Shown here one piece after another: positions 35,541 through 44,031 of a stretch of 64,000 nucleotides of DNA. Under the pieces are notes generated by a model that searched no databases, was not told where the DNA came from, and saw only the letters and a program-made list of their open reading frames with translations. How positions within the stretch are numbered: position 1 is the stretch's first letter; the number at the start of each line of letters is the position of its first letter. A program made the position numbers and the translations under genes. Origin of the DNA: an uncultured Oribacterium sp. (GTDB lineage Bacteria > Bacillota > Clostridia > Lachnospirales > Lachnospiraceae); assembly GCA_934270345.1 (NCBI GenBank), contig CAKQPT010000009.1, positions 1 through 64,000 of the forward strand, read 5' to 3'.

Positions 35541-35654
35541 TGCCCTGAACTTGAGCTTGTATGGCTCAAGTTCAGCCCTTCGGGCACAGAGCACAGCTCT
35601 GTGGGAGGTCGTTCCAGAGTTTGCCTGATGCAAAACTCTAGAACTCTCCTACAC
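35541..35654 (-). repeat. Hairpin cassette B, copy 1, after the HPr gene
   Basis: About 110 bp and roughly 90 percent identical by eye to 38652-38760. Read on the minus strand from the HPr stop codon it holds a stem with a GAGTTTTGCATCAGGCAAACTC-like core (shown here in two halves: GAGTTTTGC and GCAAACTC), then ACAGAGCTGTGCTCTGT, CCCGAAGGGC and the long stem CTGAACTTGAGC/GCTCAAGTTCAG. It may terminate or protect the 3' end of the gene. Confidence 0.8.
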
Positions 35655-35951
35655 TCAAAAGAGACGATCTTTACTGCTGTACTTGACGCCTTCGCCGAGT
35701 CCGGTGGAGATGGCCTCGATCACGGCCTGAAGGGCCTCTTCTTCATCTGGTCCATCGCACTCCACGCGGAGATGCGCACCCTGCTTTACACCGGCAGCCA
35801 TCACGTTGAGGACGGACTTCGCGACGATCTTCCGATCTCCGTTATAGAGATAGATATTGCTTTTAAATTTGATGCATGTCTGCGTCAGCACGCCGGCCGG
35901 TCTTAAATGGAGACCCGACTCGTTAATAACATCTACTTCGCCTGTTACCAT
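35655..35951 (-). CDS. HPr family phosphocarrier protein
   Basis: A 98-residue protein. The active-site loop GLHLRPAG holds His-15, phosphorylated by PTS enzyme I, and AKSVLNVMAAGVKQG holds Ser-46, the target of HPr kinase in Firmicutes. Both residues are kept, so it could serve sugar uptake and catabolite control. It is slightly longer than typical HPr (88). No other PTS gene is near; it could be the main PtsH or a Crh-like paralogue. ATG follows GGGGAGCGAT. Confidence 0.88.
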   Translation of the reverse strand: MVTGEVDVINESGLHLRPAGVLTQTCIKFKSNIYLYNGDRKIVAKSVLNVMAAGVKQGAHLRVECDGPDEEEALQAVIEAISTGLGEGVKYSSKDRLF

Positions 35952-36008
35952 ATCGCTCCCCTTCCTTTGCTTTTCATATATACATAATACGTTTTTAGAA
36001 TGTCGAAA

Positions 36009-36788
36009 TCAATGACTGAACTCGCAGCCACAGAAGTTCTGCCGATACAGATCATACTGCTTCGAGAGTTCGATCGACTTCTGGTAGCCACCGCGCTTTT
36101 TGAAATCGGACGGCAGAAACGAGAGTCCATGCGCCTTCCCGATTTCCTCGCCGATGACATTGAGCACCTCCGAGGACTTCAGCGGCGACAGCGTAAGGGT
36201 CGTGCAGAAATAGTCATACGGCCGAGTCGCTCCAACATACGTGCACTGCGCCCCGCCACAGCTCGGCGTCTTCTCCGCCGGATCCTCGCTGTGCTGCGCC
36301 GCAGCCCATGCCTGGTTCACCGCCTCCATATACTCCGCGGTACGCTCGAGGCGCTGGCGGTAGCAGAGGTGGCAGCGTTCGCCGCGCTCCGGATCCCGCT
36401 CGTGACCGCGCGCGATGGCGAGGAACTCCCGGTGATCATACGGTGGCACGACGACCTCGACGGCGCCGAGCAGATGGCCCGCGCTGTCCTGCCGCTCTAC
36501 GTCGATGCCTGTTTCGTGACAGAAGCGCCGGAGCTCATCCACGCGATGCGTGAACTCGGCCTCCGTGGAAATATTCGGATTGTAGTAGAACAGCGTGATA
36601 TCGAAGTCCGCACAGAGCGCGTCCAGCACCGCACTGGAGCACGGCGCGCAGCAGCTGTGAAGAAGGAGCCGGGGACGACGCCCCGGCTTCTCCTGCCACC
36701 GGCTGATTTCCTGCTCCATCAGACGCTGGTAGTTCTTCGTATTCGGTTCCGGTTTGATGTACACCGGCACTTCGGTTTCGTGATTCAC
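36009..36788 (-). CDS. queH: Epoxyqueuosine reductase QueH
   Basis: A 259-residue member of the QueH (former DUF208) family, which carries out the last step of queuosine synthesis in tRNA. Diagnostic cysteines are LLLHSCCAPCSS (46, 47, 50), ERCHLCYRQRL (139, 142) and the terminal DLYRQNFCGCEFS; these bind an iron-sulfur cluster and a metal site. It starts with GTG at 36788 after AAGGA. A 15-20 residue insertion with two cysteines (PSCGGAQC) lies near residue 175. It is followed by the HPr gene 57 bp downstream. Confidence 0.9.
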   Translation of the reverse strand: MNHETEVPVYIKPEPNTKNYQRLMEQEISRWQEKPGRRPRLLLHSCCAPCSSAVLDALCADFDITLFYYNPNISTEAEFTHRVDELRRFCHETGIDVERQDSAGHLLGAVEVVVPPYDHREFLAIARGHERDPERGERCHLCYRQRLERTAEYMEAVNQAWAAAQHSEDPAEKTPSCGGAQCTYVGATRPYDYFCTTLTLSPLKSSEVLNVIGEEIGKAHGLSFLPSDFKKRGGYQKSIELSKQYDLYRQNFCGCEFSH

Positions 36789-36828
36789 TCTAAAAATTCC
36801 TTTATCTCGGAAAAACGGGTTAAGTAGT

Positions 36829-36849
36829 TCCGCGCGGCCCTCTCATGGA
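36829..36849. repeat. Short segment shared with the repeat at 40759
   Basis: TCCGCGCGGCCCTCTCATGG occurs here, just after the rpoD stop codon, and again at 40759-40779 as the end of a larger structured element. Confidence 0.65.
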
Positions 36850-36855
36850 GCAGCA

Positions 36856-38130
36856 TTACTGTAAGAAATCCCGGATTCTCTTCGATCTGACCGGGTTCCG
36901 CAGCTTGCGGAGCGCCTTCGCCTCGATCTGACGGATACGCTCACGGGTGACGTTAAACTCCTTGCCGACCTCCTCGAGGGTTCTCGGATGACCGTCCTCG
37001 AGACCGAAACGCAGCACGATAACCTGACGCTCACGCTCCTTCAGATCGCCGAGCAGGGTATCGATATGCTCGCGAAGCATCACGGACTCAACATTACCCT
37101 CTGGTGAAACGACGTTTGAATCCGCGACGAAATCGCCGAGATTCGAGTCATCCTCCTCACCGATCGGGGTCTCGAGGGATGCCGGCTCACGCGCGATCTG
37201 CATGATCTCCTGCACCTTCTCCTCGCTCATGTCGAGATGTTCGGCGAGCTCCTTGACGGACGGCTCATAGCCGAGCTCGAGGGTCAGCTTACGCTGCATC
37301 TTCGACATCTTGTTGATGGTCTCGACCATGTGCACCGGCACACGGATGGTACGCGCCTGATCGGCCAGCGCACGCGTTACGGACTGCCGGATCCACCAGG
37401 TCGCGTAGGTGGAGAGCTTGAAGCCCTTCTCCGGGTCGAACTTCTCGACGCCCTTGATGAGACCAAGGTTGCCCTCCTGCACGAGATCCAGGAAGCTCAT
37501 GCCACGACCGGTATAGCGCTTCGCGATGGACACCACGAGACGCAGGTTTGCCTCGATGAGCCGCTGCTTCGCGACCTCATCGCCTTGAGACTTCCGCACA
37601 GCGAGACGGTACTCCTCCTCTGCCGACAGCAGCGGCACCGTACCGATCTCCTTCAGGTACATACGCACCGGATCCTCGGTACCGATTCCCTCGAGGAGAT
37701 CGACCGCATCGAGGTCGACATTCTCTTCCTCGACCTGCTTGTACTCCGCCTCGCTCGGGCCCTCGTCATCGCCTGCACCACCGTCGACATCGACACCGAC
37801 GCCATCCTCACCCACGACATCATCGACGACATCGTCATCGTCGAGATCCGGCAGATCACCGTCCTCGAAGCTGTCGAGCTCCTCCTCGAGCGGCTCGATA
37901 TCGAAGCCACGATTCTCGATGAGGCGGTCAATACTGTCCATCTGATCATCGGTGATCGCATAATCACGGAATGCGTCATTGATATCGGCCTGGCTGATGG
38001 TGTTCTTGTTCTGCTCCGCCTGCTTGCAGAGCGCTTCGATCTTCTTGACGAGCTCCTCCTTGCTGATTTCCGGCTTTTCGTTCACCTTCTTTTTGGTGGT
38101 CTTCTCATCAGATGCTTTCTTTCTAGCCAT
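36856..38130 (-). CDS. rpoD: RNA polymerase primary sigma factor SigA/RpoD
   Basis: A 424-residue group 1 sigma factor. Region 1.1 resembles other SigA N-termini ([19 protein letters not shown]), followed by an unusually acidic stretch (about 85-145, [17 protein letters not shown] and more). Region 1.2 is [21 protein letters not shown]. Region 2 contains [21 protein letters not shown] and the -10 recognition helix [19 protein letters not shown]. Region 3 has [13 protein letters not shown]. Region 4 has [21 protein letters not shown] for the -35 box. ATG follows AGGAGGGGTAGT. The usual upstream dnaG is absent; a small membrane protein gene precedes instead. Confidence 0.97.
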   Translation of the reverse strand: MARKKASDEKTTKKKVNEKPEISKEELVKKIEALCKQAEQNKNTISQADINDAFRDYAITDDQMDSIDRLIENRGFDIEPLEEELDSFEDGDLPDLDDDDVVDDVVGEDGVGVDVDGGAGDDEGPSEAEYKQVEEENVDLDAVDLLEGIGTEDPVRMYLKEIGTVPLLSAEEEYRLAVRKSQGDEVAKQRLIEANLRLVVSIAKRYTGRGMSFLDLVQEGNLGLIKGVEKFDPEKGFKLSTYATWWIRQSVTRALADQARTIRVPVHMVETINKMSKMQRKLTLELGYEPSVKELAEHLDMSEEKVQEIMQIAREPASLETPIGEEDDSNLGDFVADSNVVSPEGNVESVMLREHIDTLLGDLKERERQVIVLRFGLEDGHPRTLEEVGKEFNVTRERIRQIEAKALRKLRNPVRSKRIRDFLQ

Positions 38131-38316
38131 ACTACCCCTCCTGTTCTACATTCCGTGGCGATGACGACACGCGTCATAACCGGGTTACTCTATATTTGTC
38201 CAATGCCTACATCCAGCATACTCCGCTGATCTGCGTTTCAATTTACGCATCGTCCCACAAACTGCGGACCTCTCACGTACGCGTGAATATGAAGGATGGT
38301 GGCTTTATGCAGACTC

Positions 38317-38622
38317 CTACACTGCCCACACACTCACAGCCGACACCACGCCGAGTACGGCGATGAGGATGCCGACGACGAGTTCGATCGTGCCCTGCGG
38401 GCTCGTGTGCTCATGTGCCCGCTTCGCGTTCAGGATCGTATTTGCTCCGCTCACGATCTTCAGGATCGCGGCCGCGAAAAAAATCAGCGGAAAGAGCACC
38501 ATATTTTCGGTCGGATCGATAAACGCCATCACCGCCATCACCACGATCACGATGCCGATGATGATGTGCACCATATCGAGCGTACGGGACGGCTGCCGCC
38601 CTGCTACATTGATTCTTGCCAT
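38317..38622 (-). CDS. Small three-helix membrane protein, unknown function
   Basis: A 101-residue protein with three hydrophobic segments (about 18-36, 41-62 and 79-100) and a basic loop (NAKRAHEHT) between the last two. It resembles short conserved membrane proteins of Lachnospiraceae without known function. ATG follows AGGAGTTTT. It lies between the argF and rpoD genes, about 190 bp before rpoD, and a partial hairpin-cassette B sequence (TTTATGCAGACTCCTACACT) follows its stop codon. Confidence 0.7.
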   Translation of the reverse strand: MARINVAGRQPSRTLDMVHIIIGIVIVVMAVMAFIDPTENMVLFPLIFFAAAILKIVSGANTILNAKRAHEHTSPQGTIELVVGILIAVLGVVSAVSVWAV

Positions 38623-38651
38623 AAAACTCCTAATTTGATCAGACCGGAACT

Positions 38652-38760
38652 GGCCCTGAACTTGAGCTTGTTTGGCTCAAGTTCAGCCCTTCGGGCACAG
38701 AACAAGTTCTGTGGGAGGTCGTTCCGGAGTTTGCTTAATGCAAACTCCTACACTCTCCTA
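38652..38760 (-). repeat. Hairpin cassette B, copy 2, after argF
   Basis: Same cassette as 35541-35654. On the minus strand: GGAGTTTGC-ATTAA-GCAAACTCC, ACAGAACTTGTTCTGT, CCCGAAGGGC and CTGAACTTGAGC/GCTCAAGTTCAG. It begins 3 bp after the argF stop codon. Confidence 0.85.
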
Positions 38761-38762
38761 CG

Positions 38763-39776
38763 TTATTTACCACCGAGGGTCGTATACACCACTGCCTTGA
38801 TGGTGTGCATACGGTTCTCTGCTTCGTCGAAGACGACGCTGTGCGGGCCTTCGAAGATCTCGTTCGAGACTTCCATCTCGGTGATGCCATACTTCTCGTA
38901 GATCTGCTTACCGATCTTCGTGTTTGTGTCGTGGAAGGCCGGCAGGCAATGCAGGAAGATGGCGTCGTCTTTCGCGTAGCGGAAAGCGTCAGCATTGACC
39001 TGATACGGCTGGAGGTCTTGAATACGCTGCGCCCAGACCTCGTCCGGCTCACCCATGGATACCCATACATCGGTGCAGATCACGTCTGCATCCTGGCAGG
39101 CCTCCGGTACGCTCTCCGTGAAGCTGAGCGTCGCGCCGGTCTCCGCTGCCACCGACTGGCAGGTCGCGATCAGCTCTGCGTTCGGCCAGTACGCCTTCGG
39201 TGCGCAGGCCACGAAATGCATGCCGAGCTTCGCGCATACAACCATGTAGGAATCCGCCATGTTGTAACGGGCGTCACCCATATACACCAGCTTCTGGCCC
39301 TTCAGGTCACCACGATGCTCACGAATCGTCAGCATGTCGGCGAGCATCTGCGTCGGGTGGAACTCGTTCGTCAGGCCATTCCAGACCGGCACGTCGCTGT
39401 ACTTCGCGAGCTCCTCCACGAGATCCTGGCCGAAGCCGCGGTACTCGATGCCGTCATACATACGGCTCAGTACGCGTGCGGTATCCGCGATCGACTCCTT
39501 GCTGCCGATCTGTGAACCGGTCGGTCCGAGGTAGGTCGAGCCCATGCCGAGGTCGGCCGCCGCCACCTCGAAGGAGCAGCGCGTTCTCGTCGAGTTCTTC
39601 TCGAAGATCAGGGCAATGTTTTTGCCCGGGAAGCTCGTCTTGTGCAGGCTCTGTCCCGGCTGCGCACCGGCCTTCTTCTCCGCCTTCAGACGGGCAGCCA
39701 CATCGAGGAGATAATTGATTTCCTCCGGTGTATAGTCAAGTAATTTCAAAAAGTCGCGTCCAGTTAAATCAATCAT
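38763..39776 (-). CDS. argF: Ornithine carbamoyltransferase
   Basis: A 337-residue enzyme joining ornithine and carbamoyl phosphate to citrulline, or the reverse in the arginine deiminase path. Motifs: carbamoyl phosphate loop STRTR (62-66), NEFHPTQMLAD, the ornithine-binding DVWVSMGEPDE and HCLPAFHDT. The length and the sequence GFGQDLVEELAKYSDVPVWNGLT match the ArcB/ArgF group of about 333 residues. No other arc or arg gene lies beside it, so anabolic or catabolic use is not settled; the symbol argF is chosen for that reason only. ATG follows GGAAGAGGAATCAG. Confidence 0.94.
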   Translation of the reverse strand: MIDLTGRDFLKLLDYTPEEINYLLDVAARLKAEKKAGAQPGQSLHKTSFPGKNIALIFEKNSTRTRCSFEVAAADLGMGSTYLGPTGSQIGSKESIADTARVLSRMYDGIEYRGFGQDLVEELAKYSDVPVWNGLTNEFHPTQMLADMLTIREHRGDLKGQKLVYMGDARYNMADSYMVVCAKLGMHFVACAPKAYWPNAELIATCQSVAAETGATLSFTESVPEACQDADVICTDVWVSMGEPDEVWAQRIQDLQPYQVNADAFRYAKDDAIFLHCLPAFHDTNTKIGKQIYEKYGITEMEVSNEIFEGPHSVVFDEAENRMHTIKAVVYTTLGGK

Positions 39777-39827
39777 CTGATTCCTCTTCCTTTCTTCTTA
39801 TAGTGAGGCACCACTGCGGTGCCAATG

Positions 39828-40601
39828 TTAACTTCGTTGCCGTAAAACTTCGTACATCAGCACAGACGCAGCGACGCCTGCATTGAGCGACTCCGTGTGT
39901 CCCATCATCGGGATGCGGAGGTAGGTGTCCGCCAGGTCGGCGATTGCATCCTGTAGGCCGTTGCCCTCGTTGCCGATCATAAACGCCGTCGGCTGCCGAT
40001 AGTCGAAGTCCCAGTGGTTCTTCGTGCCCCGGAGATGCGCGGCGTAGACCTGCACGCCCTCGGATTTCATGCGTCGTATCTCCGCCGGCAGGTCATCGCT
40101 GACCATAAACGGCATTCGGAACATCGCGCCCATCGTCGCACGCACCACCTTCGGCGAGTACACATCCACGCAGTCGCGGTTCATGAGGATGCCATCGACC
40201 CCCGCCGCCTCCGCGGTACGGAAAATCGTGCCCATGTTACCCGGATCCTGCAGCGTGTCGAGGATCAGGAAGAAGTCGCCCGGAAGCTCCGTGTACTTCT
40301 TCTGCCGCACCACCGCCAGGATACCCTGACTGTTTTTCGTGTCGGACATATGTTCCATCAGCTCGCGTGGCACCTGAAAGATTTTCGGCACCCGCTGCGT
40401 CCCATCGCCCGCAAACTCCGGCAGACGGCCGTTATAGTCGTCCGCCACGAAGATCCGCTCGATGTACGCCGCCGGAATCTCGCTGCACAGCCGCTCGCCC
40501 TCCGCGATGAAGAGCCCGCTCTCGCGACGCGCCCGCGCCTTCTTCTCGAGATCCCGCACCTCTCTGATCAGTTTATTTCCAGTGGATGTAATTCGCTCCA
40601 C
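39828..40601 (-). CDS. TrmH/SpoU family RNA 2'-O-methyltransferase
   Basis: A 257-residue SPOUT methyltransferase. The N-terminal substrate-binding domain (ITSTGNKLIREVRDLEKKARAR, seen as NKLIREVRDLEKK) is like RlmB/YsgA. The knotted catalytic domain has motif 1 LDTLQDPGNMGTIFRTAEAAG, motif 2 FMIGNEGNGLQ and motif 3 IPMMGHTESLNAGVAASVLMYE. The exact RNA target (23S rRNA or tRNA) is not decided. It starts with GTG after AGGAGGCAGC. It lies upstream of argF by 51 bp but probably as an independent unit. Confidence 0.9.
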   Translation of the reverse strand: MERITSTGNKLIREVRDLEKKARARRESGLFIAEGERLCSEIPAAYIERIFVADDYNGRLPEFAGDGTQRVPKIFQVPRELMEHMSDTKNSQGILAVVRQKKYTELPGDFFLILDTLQDPGNMGTIFRTAEAAGVDGILMNRDCVDVYSPKVVRATMGAMFRMPFMVSDDLPAEIRRMKSEGVQVYAAHLRGTKNHWDFDYRQPTAFMIGNEGNGLQDAIADLADTYLRIPMMGHTESLNAGVAASVLMYEVLRQRS

Positions 40602-40628
40602 GCTGCCTCCTAAAACTCGTAAATACTT
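40602..40628. other. Start of an 840-bp gene-free interval (40602-41443)
   Basis: No gene is seen between the methyltransferase and NAD synthetase genes. The interval holds a structured element (40629-40782), an AT-rich stretch (40783-40990) in which nothing is recognised, a hairpin AAATCAGC/GCTGATTT (40995-41030) that may end the nadE transcript, and a tandem repeat (41058-41250). Confidence 0.6.
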
Positions 40629-40782
40629 GCCTCACTCATGGATATACAAGGAGACAATGCCATTATATGCGCCTTCGGCGCGGGCATTGTCGTTTGATTT
40701 TGCCACTTCGTGGCAAAACGGCCTCGCCGCCCGGGGGCATCCACGAGCCTCTCCGCGCTCCGCGCGGCCCTCTCATGGATAA
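40629..40782. repeat. Structured intergenic element with three UUCG-type hairpins
   Basis: Contains GACAATGCC/GGCATTGTC enclosing GCGCCTTCGGCGC, then TTTTGCCACTTCGTGGCAAAA, then GCGCTCCGCGC. The last 21 bp recur at 36829-36849 next to rpoD. It is non-coding and probably a dispersed repeat. Confidence 0.6.
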
Positions 40783-41057
40783 TCATTATTAATAGTGCTC
40801 GTTTATCCACATTTTTCAAGTCGTTCGTTAAACTAATTGAAGGATCACAGCTCAAACCTGGCGTTATACCTTCTTATTGTCCGCGACCTGTGCTTCTGGT
40901 GATTGCAGTTGGAATGTGCATACAAAATTCGGCTTTTATATTATCGACATCCTTTCCCGAAAAATAATATACATATTTCATGGGATTCCTGGGAAAATCA
41001 GCTGCAAACTATATGATAATGCGCTGATTTAAAAAAATGATATAAAAAATGTGTCCA

Positions 41058-41250
41058 ATGTCTGTCGAAAGCTCTTCGCAATATATTATTTTTTCGAAAT
41101 CTTCATATTTCATAGACATTTCCCGCCAGCAGCAGTTCCACAAGGCTTCAAGATATATTATTTTTTCAGAATCCTCCCATTTCATAGACATTTCCCGCCA
41201 GCAGCAGTTCCACAAGGCTTTCAGGTATATGATTTCATCAAAATCTCACA
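41058..41250. repeat. Tandem 72-bp direct repeat (F)
   Basis: Two nearly identical units start at about 41081 and 41153, each with ATATATTATTTTTTC, TTTCATAGACATTTCCCG and CAGCAGCAGTTCCACAAGGC; a decayed third begins near 41225 and a decayed left flank near 41058. AATGTCTGTCGAAA (41058) can pair with TTTCATAGACATT. A 68-codon minus-strand frame runs through it with a 24-residue internal repeat, but it has no ribosome binding site. Confidence 0.8.
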
Positions 41251-41443
41251 TTATCCTATATTTCAAATAATTTTTGAGCTTCCAAGGCAAAAAAGCAGGA
41301 CCACGGTGCTTCCGAATCTTCATCCGGTTGCACCATGGCCCCAAATCTTTTTATTTATCGATGTTTCCATGAAGCAGTTCGATACTGCGTCTACAAAGGC
41401 GCAACGTTTTCATGTATCCACGCACTCTTCTGGCCACGAAGCC

Positions 41444-43642
41444 TCAATCCAGCTCCTTCAGCTCGTCGATCCAGATCTGCACCACGGCGTCGCTCGGCAT
41501 GCGGAGGTCACCGCGCGGGGAGACCGCGATCGAGCCGACCTTCGGGCCATCCGGGAGGCAGCTGCGCTTGAACTGCTGTGAGAAGAAGCGCCAGTAGAAC
41601 TTCCGAAGCCACTTGAGGATCGTCGCCGCATCGTAGGCCTCCGCCTGATTCTCTGCCGAGAAGGCGTGGAGCGCAAGCGCGTACACCTTCCGCGGGCTGA
41701 AGCCGTAACGCAGGATCTGGTACAGGAAGAAGTCGTGGAGCTCATACGGACCGACGAGGTCTTCGGTCTTCTGGCTGATCTGGCCGTCGCCGGTCGGCGG
41801 CAGCAGCTCCGGGCTCACCGGCGTATCGAAGATGTCGTTCAGACAGCGGGCGAGGTCCGCGTCCTCCGAAGTATCGGCGACGAACTTCACGAGGTAGCGC
41901 ACCAGCGTCTTCGGGACGCCTGCATTGACCCCGTACATCGACATATGGTCGGCGTTGTAGGTCGCCCAGCCGAGCGCGAGCTCACTGAGGTCGCCGGTGC
42001 CGATGACGATGCCGTTCGACTGATTCGCGATGTCCATGAGGATCTGCGTCCGCTCACGGGCCTGTGCGTTCTCGTAGACCACGGAGTGATCCTCCGGGTC
42101 GTGCCCGATGTCCTGGAAATGCTGCAGCACCGCGGCCTTGATGTTGATCTCGCGCAGCGTCGCGTGCAGAAGACGCGTCAGCGTCACCGCGTTATTGTAT
42201 GTGCGGTCCGTGGTGCCGAACGCCGGCATGGTCACGGAAATGATGTTCTCGCGCGGGAGACCCAGCATGTCGAAGGCGCGCGCGATGACGAGCAGCGCCA
42301 GGGTCGAGTCGAGACCGCCGGAGATGCCGATCACGGCCGACTGACAGCCGGTGTGCTCGAGTCGCTTCTTAAGGCCGAGCGCCTGGATCGTGAAGATCTC
42401 ATCGCAGCGGGCATTGCGCTCCGCCGCGCCACTCGGTACGAACGGCTTCGGGTCGACATAGCGCCGGAGGTCGGCTGCGTCCGCCGCGAGCTGTCCGGCC
42501 AATGTCTCCGGCTCCACGCTGGTGACCACCCGGGACGCCACGCCGACGCCCGTCTGCGCTGTCCCGCCGGTCGGCGCCTGCGAACCGACATACGTTGCGA
42601 AGACCTCTTCGAAGGACTTCTTGCGCGGCTGGGCTGCCGCAGCTGAAGCCTTCTCCACATCTCCCGATGCCTGTGACGCGCCTCCGGCGCTTTCCTTCAC
42701 CGAAGCCACGCTCTCTGCCGCCGGCGCGAAGCGGAACTTCACGATGCTGTACGCGTCACGAAGCGTATCATCGATGTCCGGGAAGGTCGTCATGCGGGCG
42801 CGCTCCTGCGTAATGCGCTGGAGGTCGACATCCGCGATGTAGAGACCGGTGTCGAAGCGCTTTCCTTCCGTCACGACGGAGCCGTTCTCCGCGATGATAT
42901 CCTGACCACCGAAGACCAGGTCCGTGGTCGACTCCCCGTCGCCGGCATTGGCATAACAGTAGACGGAAACGAGCCGCGCACTGGTCGAGCGGATCAGCTC
43001 CCGACGGTAGCTGTCCTTGCCGACCGTCTCATCGGAGGCCGAAGTGTTCGCGATCACCGTCGCACCGGCAAGCACATGGCGGGTGGATGGCGGATCCAGC
43101 ACCCAGACGTCCTCACAGATCTCACACGCGAGACGGAAATCCGGACGATCCAGCGCTTCCACGAGGATGTTCATGCCGAACGGAATCGTGTACTCCTCGC
43201 CCGTCACCGCCGAACGATGCGTCAGCGTCACGACACGCGCCTGTCCCGGCGTAAACCAGCGACGCTCATAAAACTCGCTGTAGTTCGGCAGATTCTTCTT
43301 CGGAACCAGCGCGAGGATACGGCCGGCATGCAGCACCGCCGCACAGTTATAGAGCTTGTGGTCGACCATATACGGCACACCGACCACCGCCACGAGCTGC
43401 GTGCGACGCGTCGCCTCCGCCACCTCATCGAGCGCCGCCGCTGCCCGCTCGATCAGGATCGTCTGATGAAACAGATCCGCACAGGTATAGGCCGTCAGCA
43501 CCAGCTCCGGAAACACCAGCAGCGAGACACCCTGACGATCCGCCTCCCCGATCTCACGGAGCACCGCATCGGTATTAAAACGCACATCAGCAACTTTGAT
43601 TTTCGGCGTGGTCACCGCCACCCGCAGGAATCCTTCGATCAT
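41444..43642 (-). CDS. nadE: Glutamine-dependent NAD(+) synthetase
   Basis: A 732-residue two-domain enzyme making NAD from deamido-NAD, glutamine and ATP. The N-terminal nitrilase-type amidase has the triad E46 (FPELVLTAY), K115 or K116 (PKKNLPN) and C176 (EICEDVWV). The C-terminal synthetase domain has the ATP loop SGGLDS (441-446) and TPVSPELLPP. Between them lies an unusual insertion, about residues 306-392, rich in Ala, Ser, Glu and Thr, which explains the length above the usual 630-680. The ribosome binding site is weak. It is single, with guaB upstream behind a terminator. Confidence 0.94.
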   Translation of the reverse strand: MIEGFLRVAVTTPKIKVADVRFNTDAVLREIGEADRQGVSLLVFPELVLTAYTCADLFHQTILIERAAAALDEVAEATRRTQLVAVVGVPYMVDHKLYNCAAVLHAGRILALVPKKNLPNYSEFYERRWFTPGQARVVTLTHRSAVTGEEYTIPFGMNILVEALDRPDFRLACEICEDVWVLDPPSTRHVLAGATVIANTSASDETVGKDSYRRELIRSTSARLVSVYCYANAGDGESTTDLVFGGQDIIAENGSVVTEGKRFDTGLYIADVDLQRITQERARMTTFPDIDDTLRDAYSIVKFRFAPAAESVASVKESAGGASQASGDVEKASAAAAQPRKKSFEEVFATYVGSQAPTGGTAQTGVGVASRVVTSVEPETLAGQLAADAADLRRYVDPKPFVPSGAAERNARCDEIFTIQALGLKKRLEHTGCQSAVIGISGGLDSTLALLVIARAFDMLGLPRENIISVTMPAFGTTDRTYNNAVTLTRLLHATLREINIKAAVLQHFQDIGHDPEDHSVVYENAQARERTQILMDIANQSNGIVIGTGDLSELALGWATYNADHMSMYGVNAGVPKTLVRYLVKFVADTSEDADLARCLNDIFDTPVSPELLPPTGDGQISQKTEDLVGPYELHDFFLYQILRYGFSPRKVYALALHAFSAENQAEAYDAATILKWLRKFYWRFFSQQFKRSCLPDGPKVGSIAVSPRGDLRMPSDAVVQIWIDELKELD

Positions 43643-43733
43643 AACACACTCTTTCGGAAATAGAATTCAGATGTAGACATTGGCCGCGGTACTGCGATCG
43701 CGCGCCACCAGCTGAATATAATTTTAGCACGGA

Positions 43734-43772
43734 AATAAAAAAAGGTCAGGCCCATATCAGCCTGACCTTTCA
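43734..43772 (-). terminator. Intrinsic terminator of guaB
   Basis: On the minus strand AAAGGTCAGGC pairs with GCCTGACCTTT around 8 nt, followed by TTTT. Family A palindrome copy 2 lies between the guaB stop codon and this terminator and is therefore transcribed. Confidence 0.88.
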
Positions 43773-43800
43773 GATAATTGATATATCAGTTTCGTCTGGT

Positions 43801-44016
43801 ACCGGAGTACCGACAACAGAAGCCATACGGAGAGCTCGTGAAGAATCAAGTCGGGTCCCCTTAGCGGCACTTGGTACATTTTCCTTAGCACCCTCTGCAA
43901 CGCTGAGTTTTCATAAAGAAAACTCAGTGATTGCAGAGGGCCTAGTGCCGCTTAGGGTCCCCGGCTTAGAGTCTTCCGAGCTCGGAGTACTGTGCTTCTG
44001 TTGGCGGCACTCCGGT
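43801..44016. repeat. Long imperfect palindrome, family A copy 2
   Basis: Arms of about 100 bp. Outer ends are ACCGGAGT/ACTCCGGT with CAACAGAAG/CTTCTGTTG, inner blocks CTTAGCGGCACT/AGTGCCGCTTAG and CCCTCTGCAA/TTGCAGAGGG, and centre TGAGTTTTC/GAAAACTCA. The inner blocks match copy 1 at 1174-1411 almost base for base, while the outer arms differ. Confidence 0.85.
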
Positions 44017-44031
44017 CATACGAACGGTTTA

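Noticed and set aside
41009..41215. 68-codon gene on the minus strand inside the 72-bp repeat
   Set aside because: No ribosome binding site, composition and repetition explained by the tandem DNA repeat.
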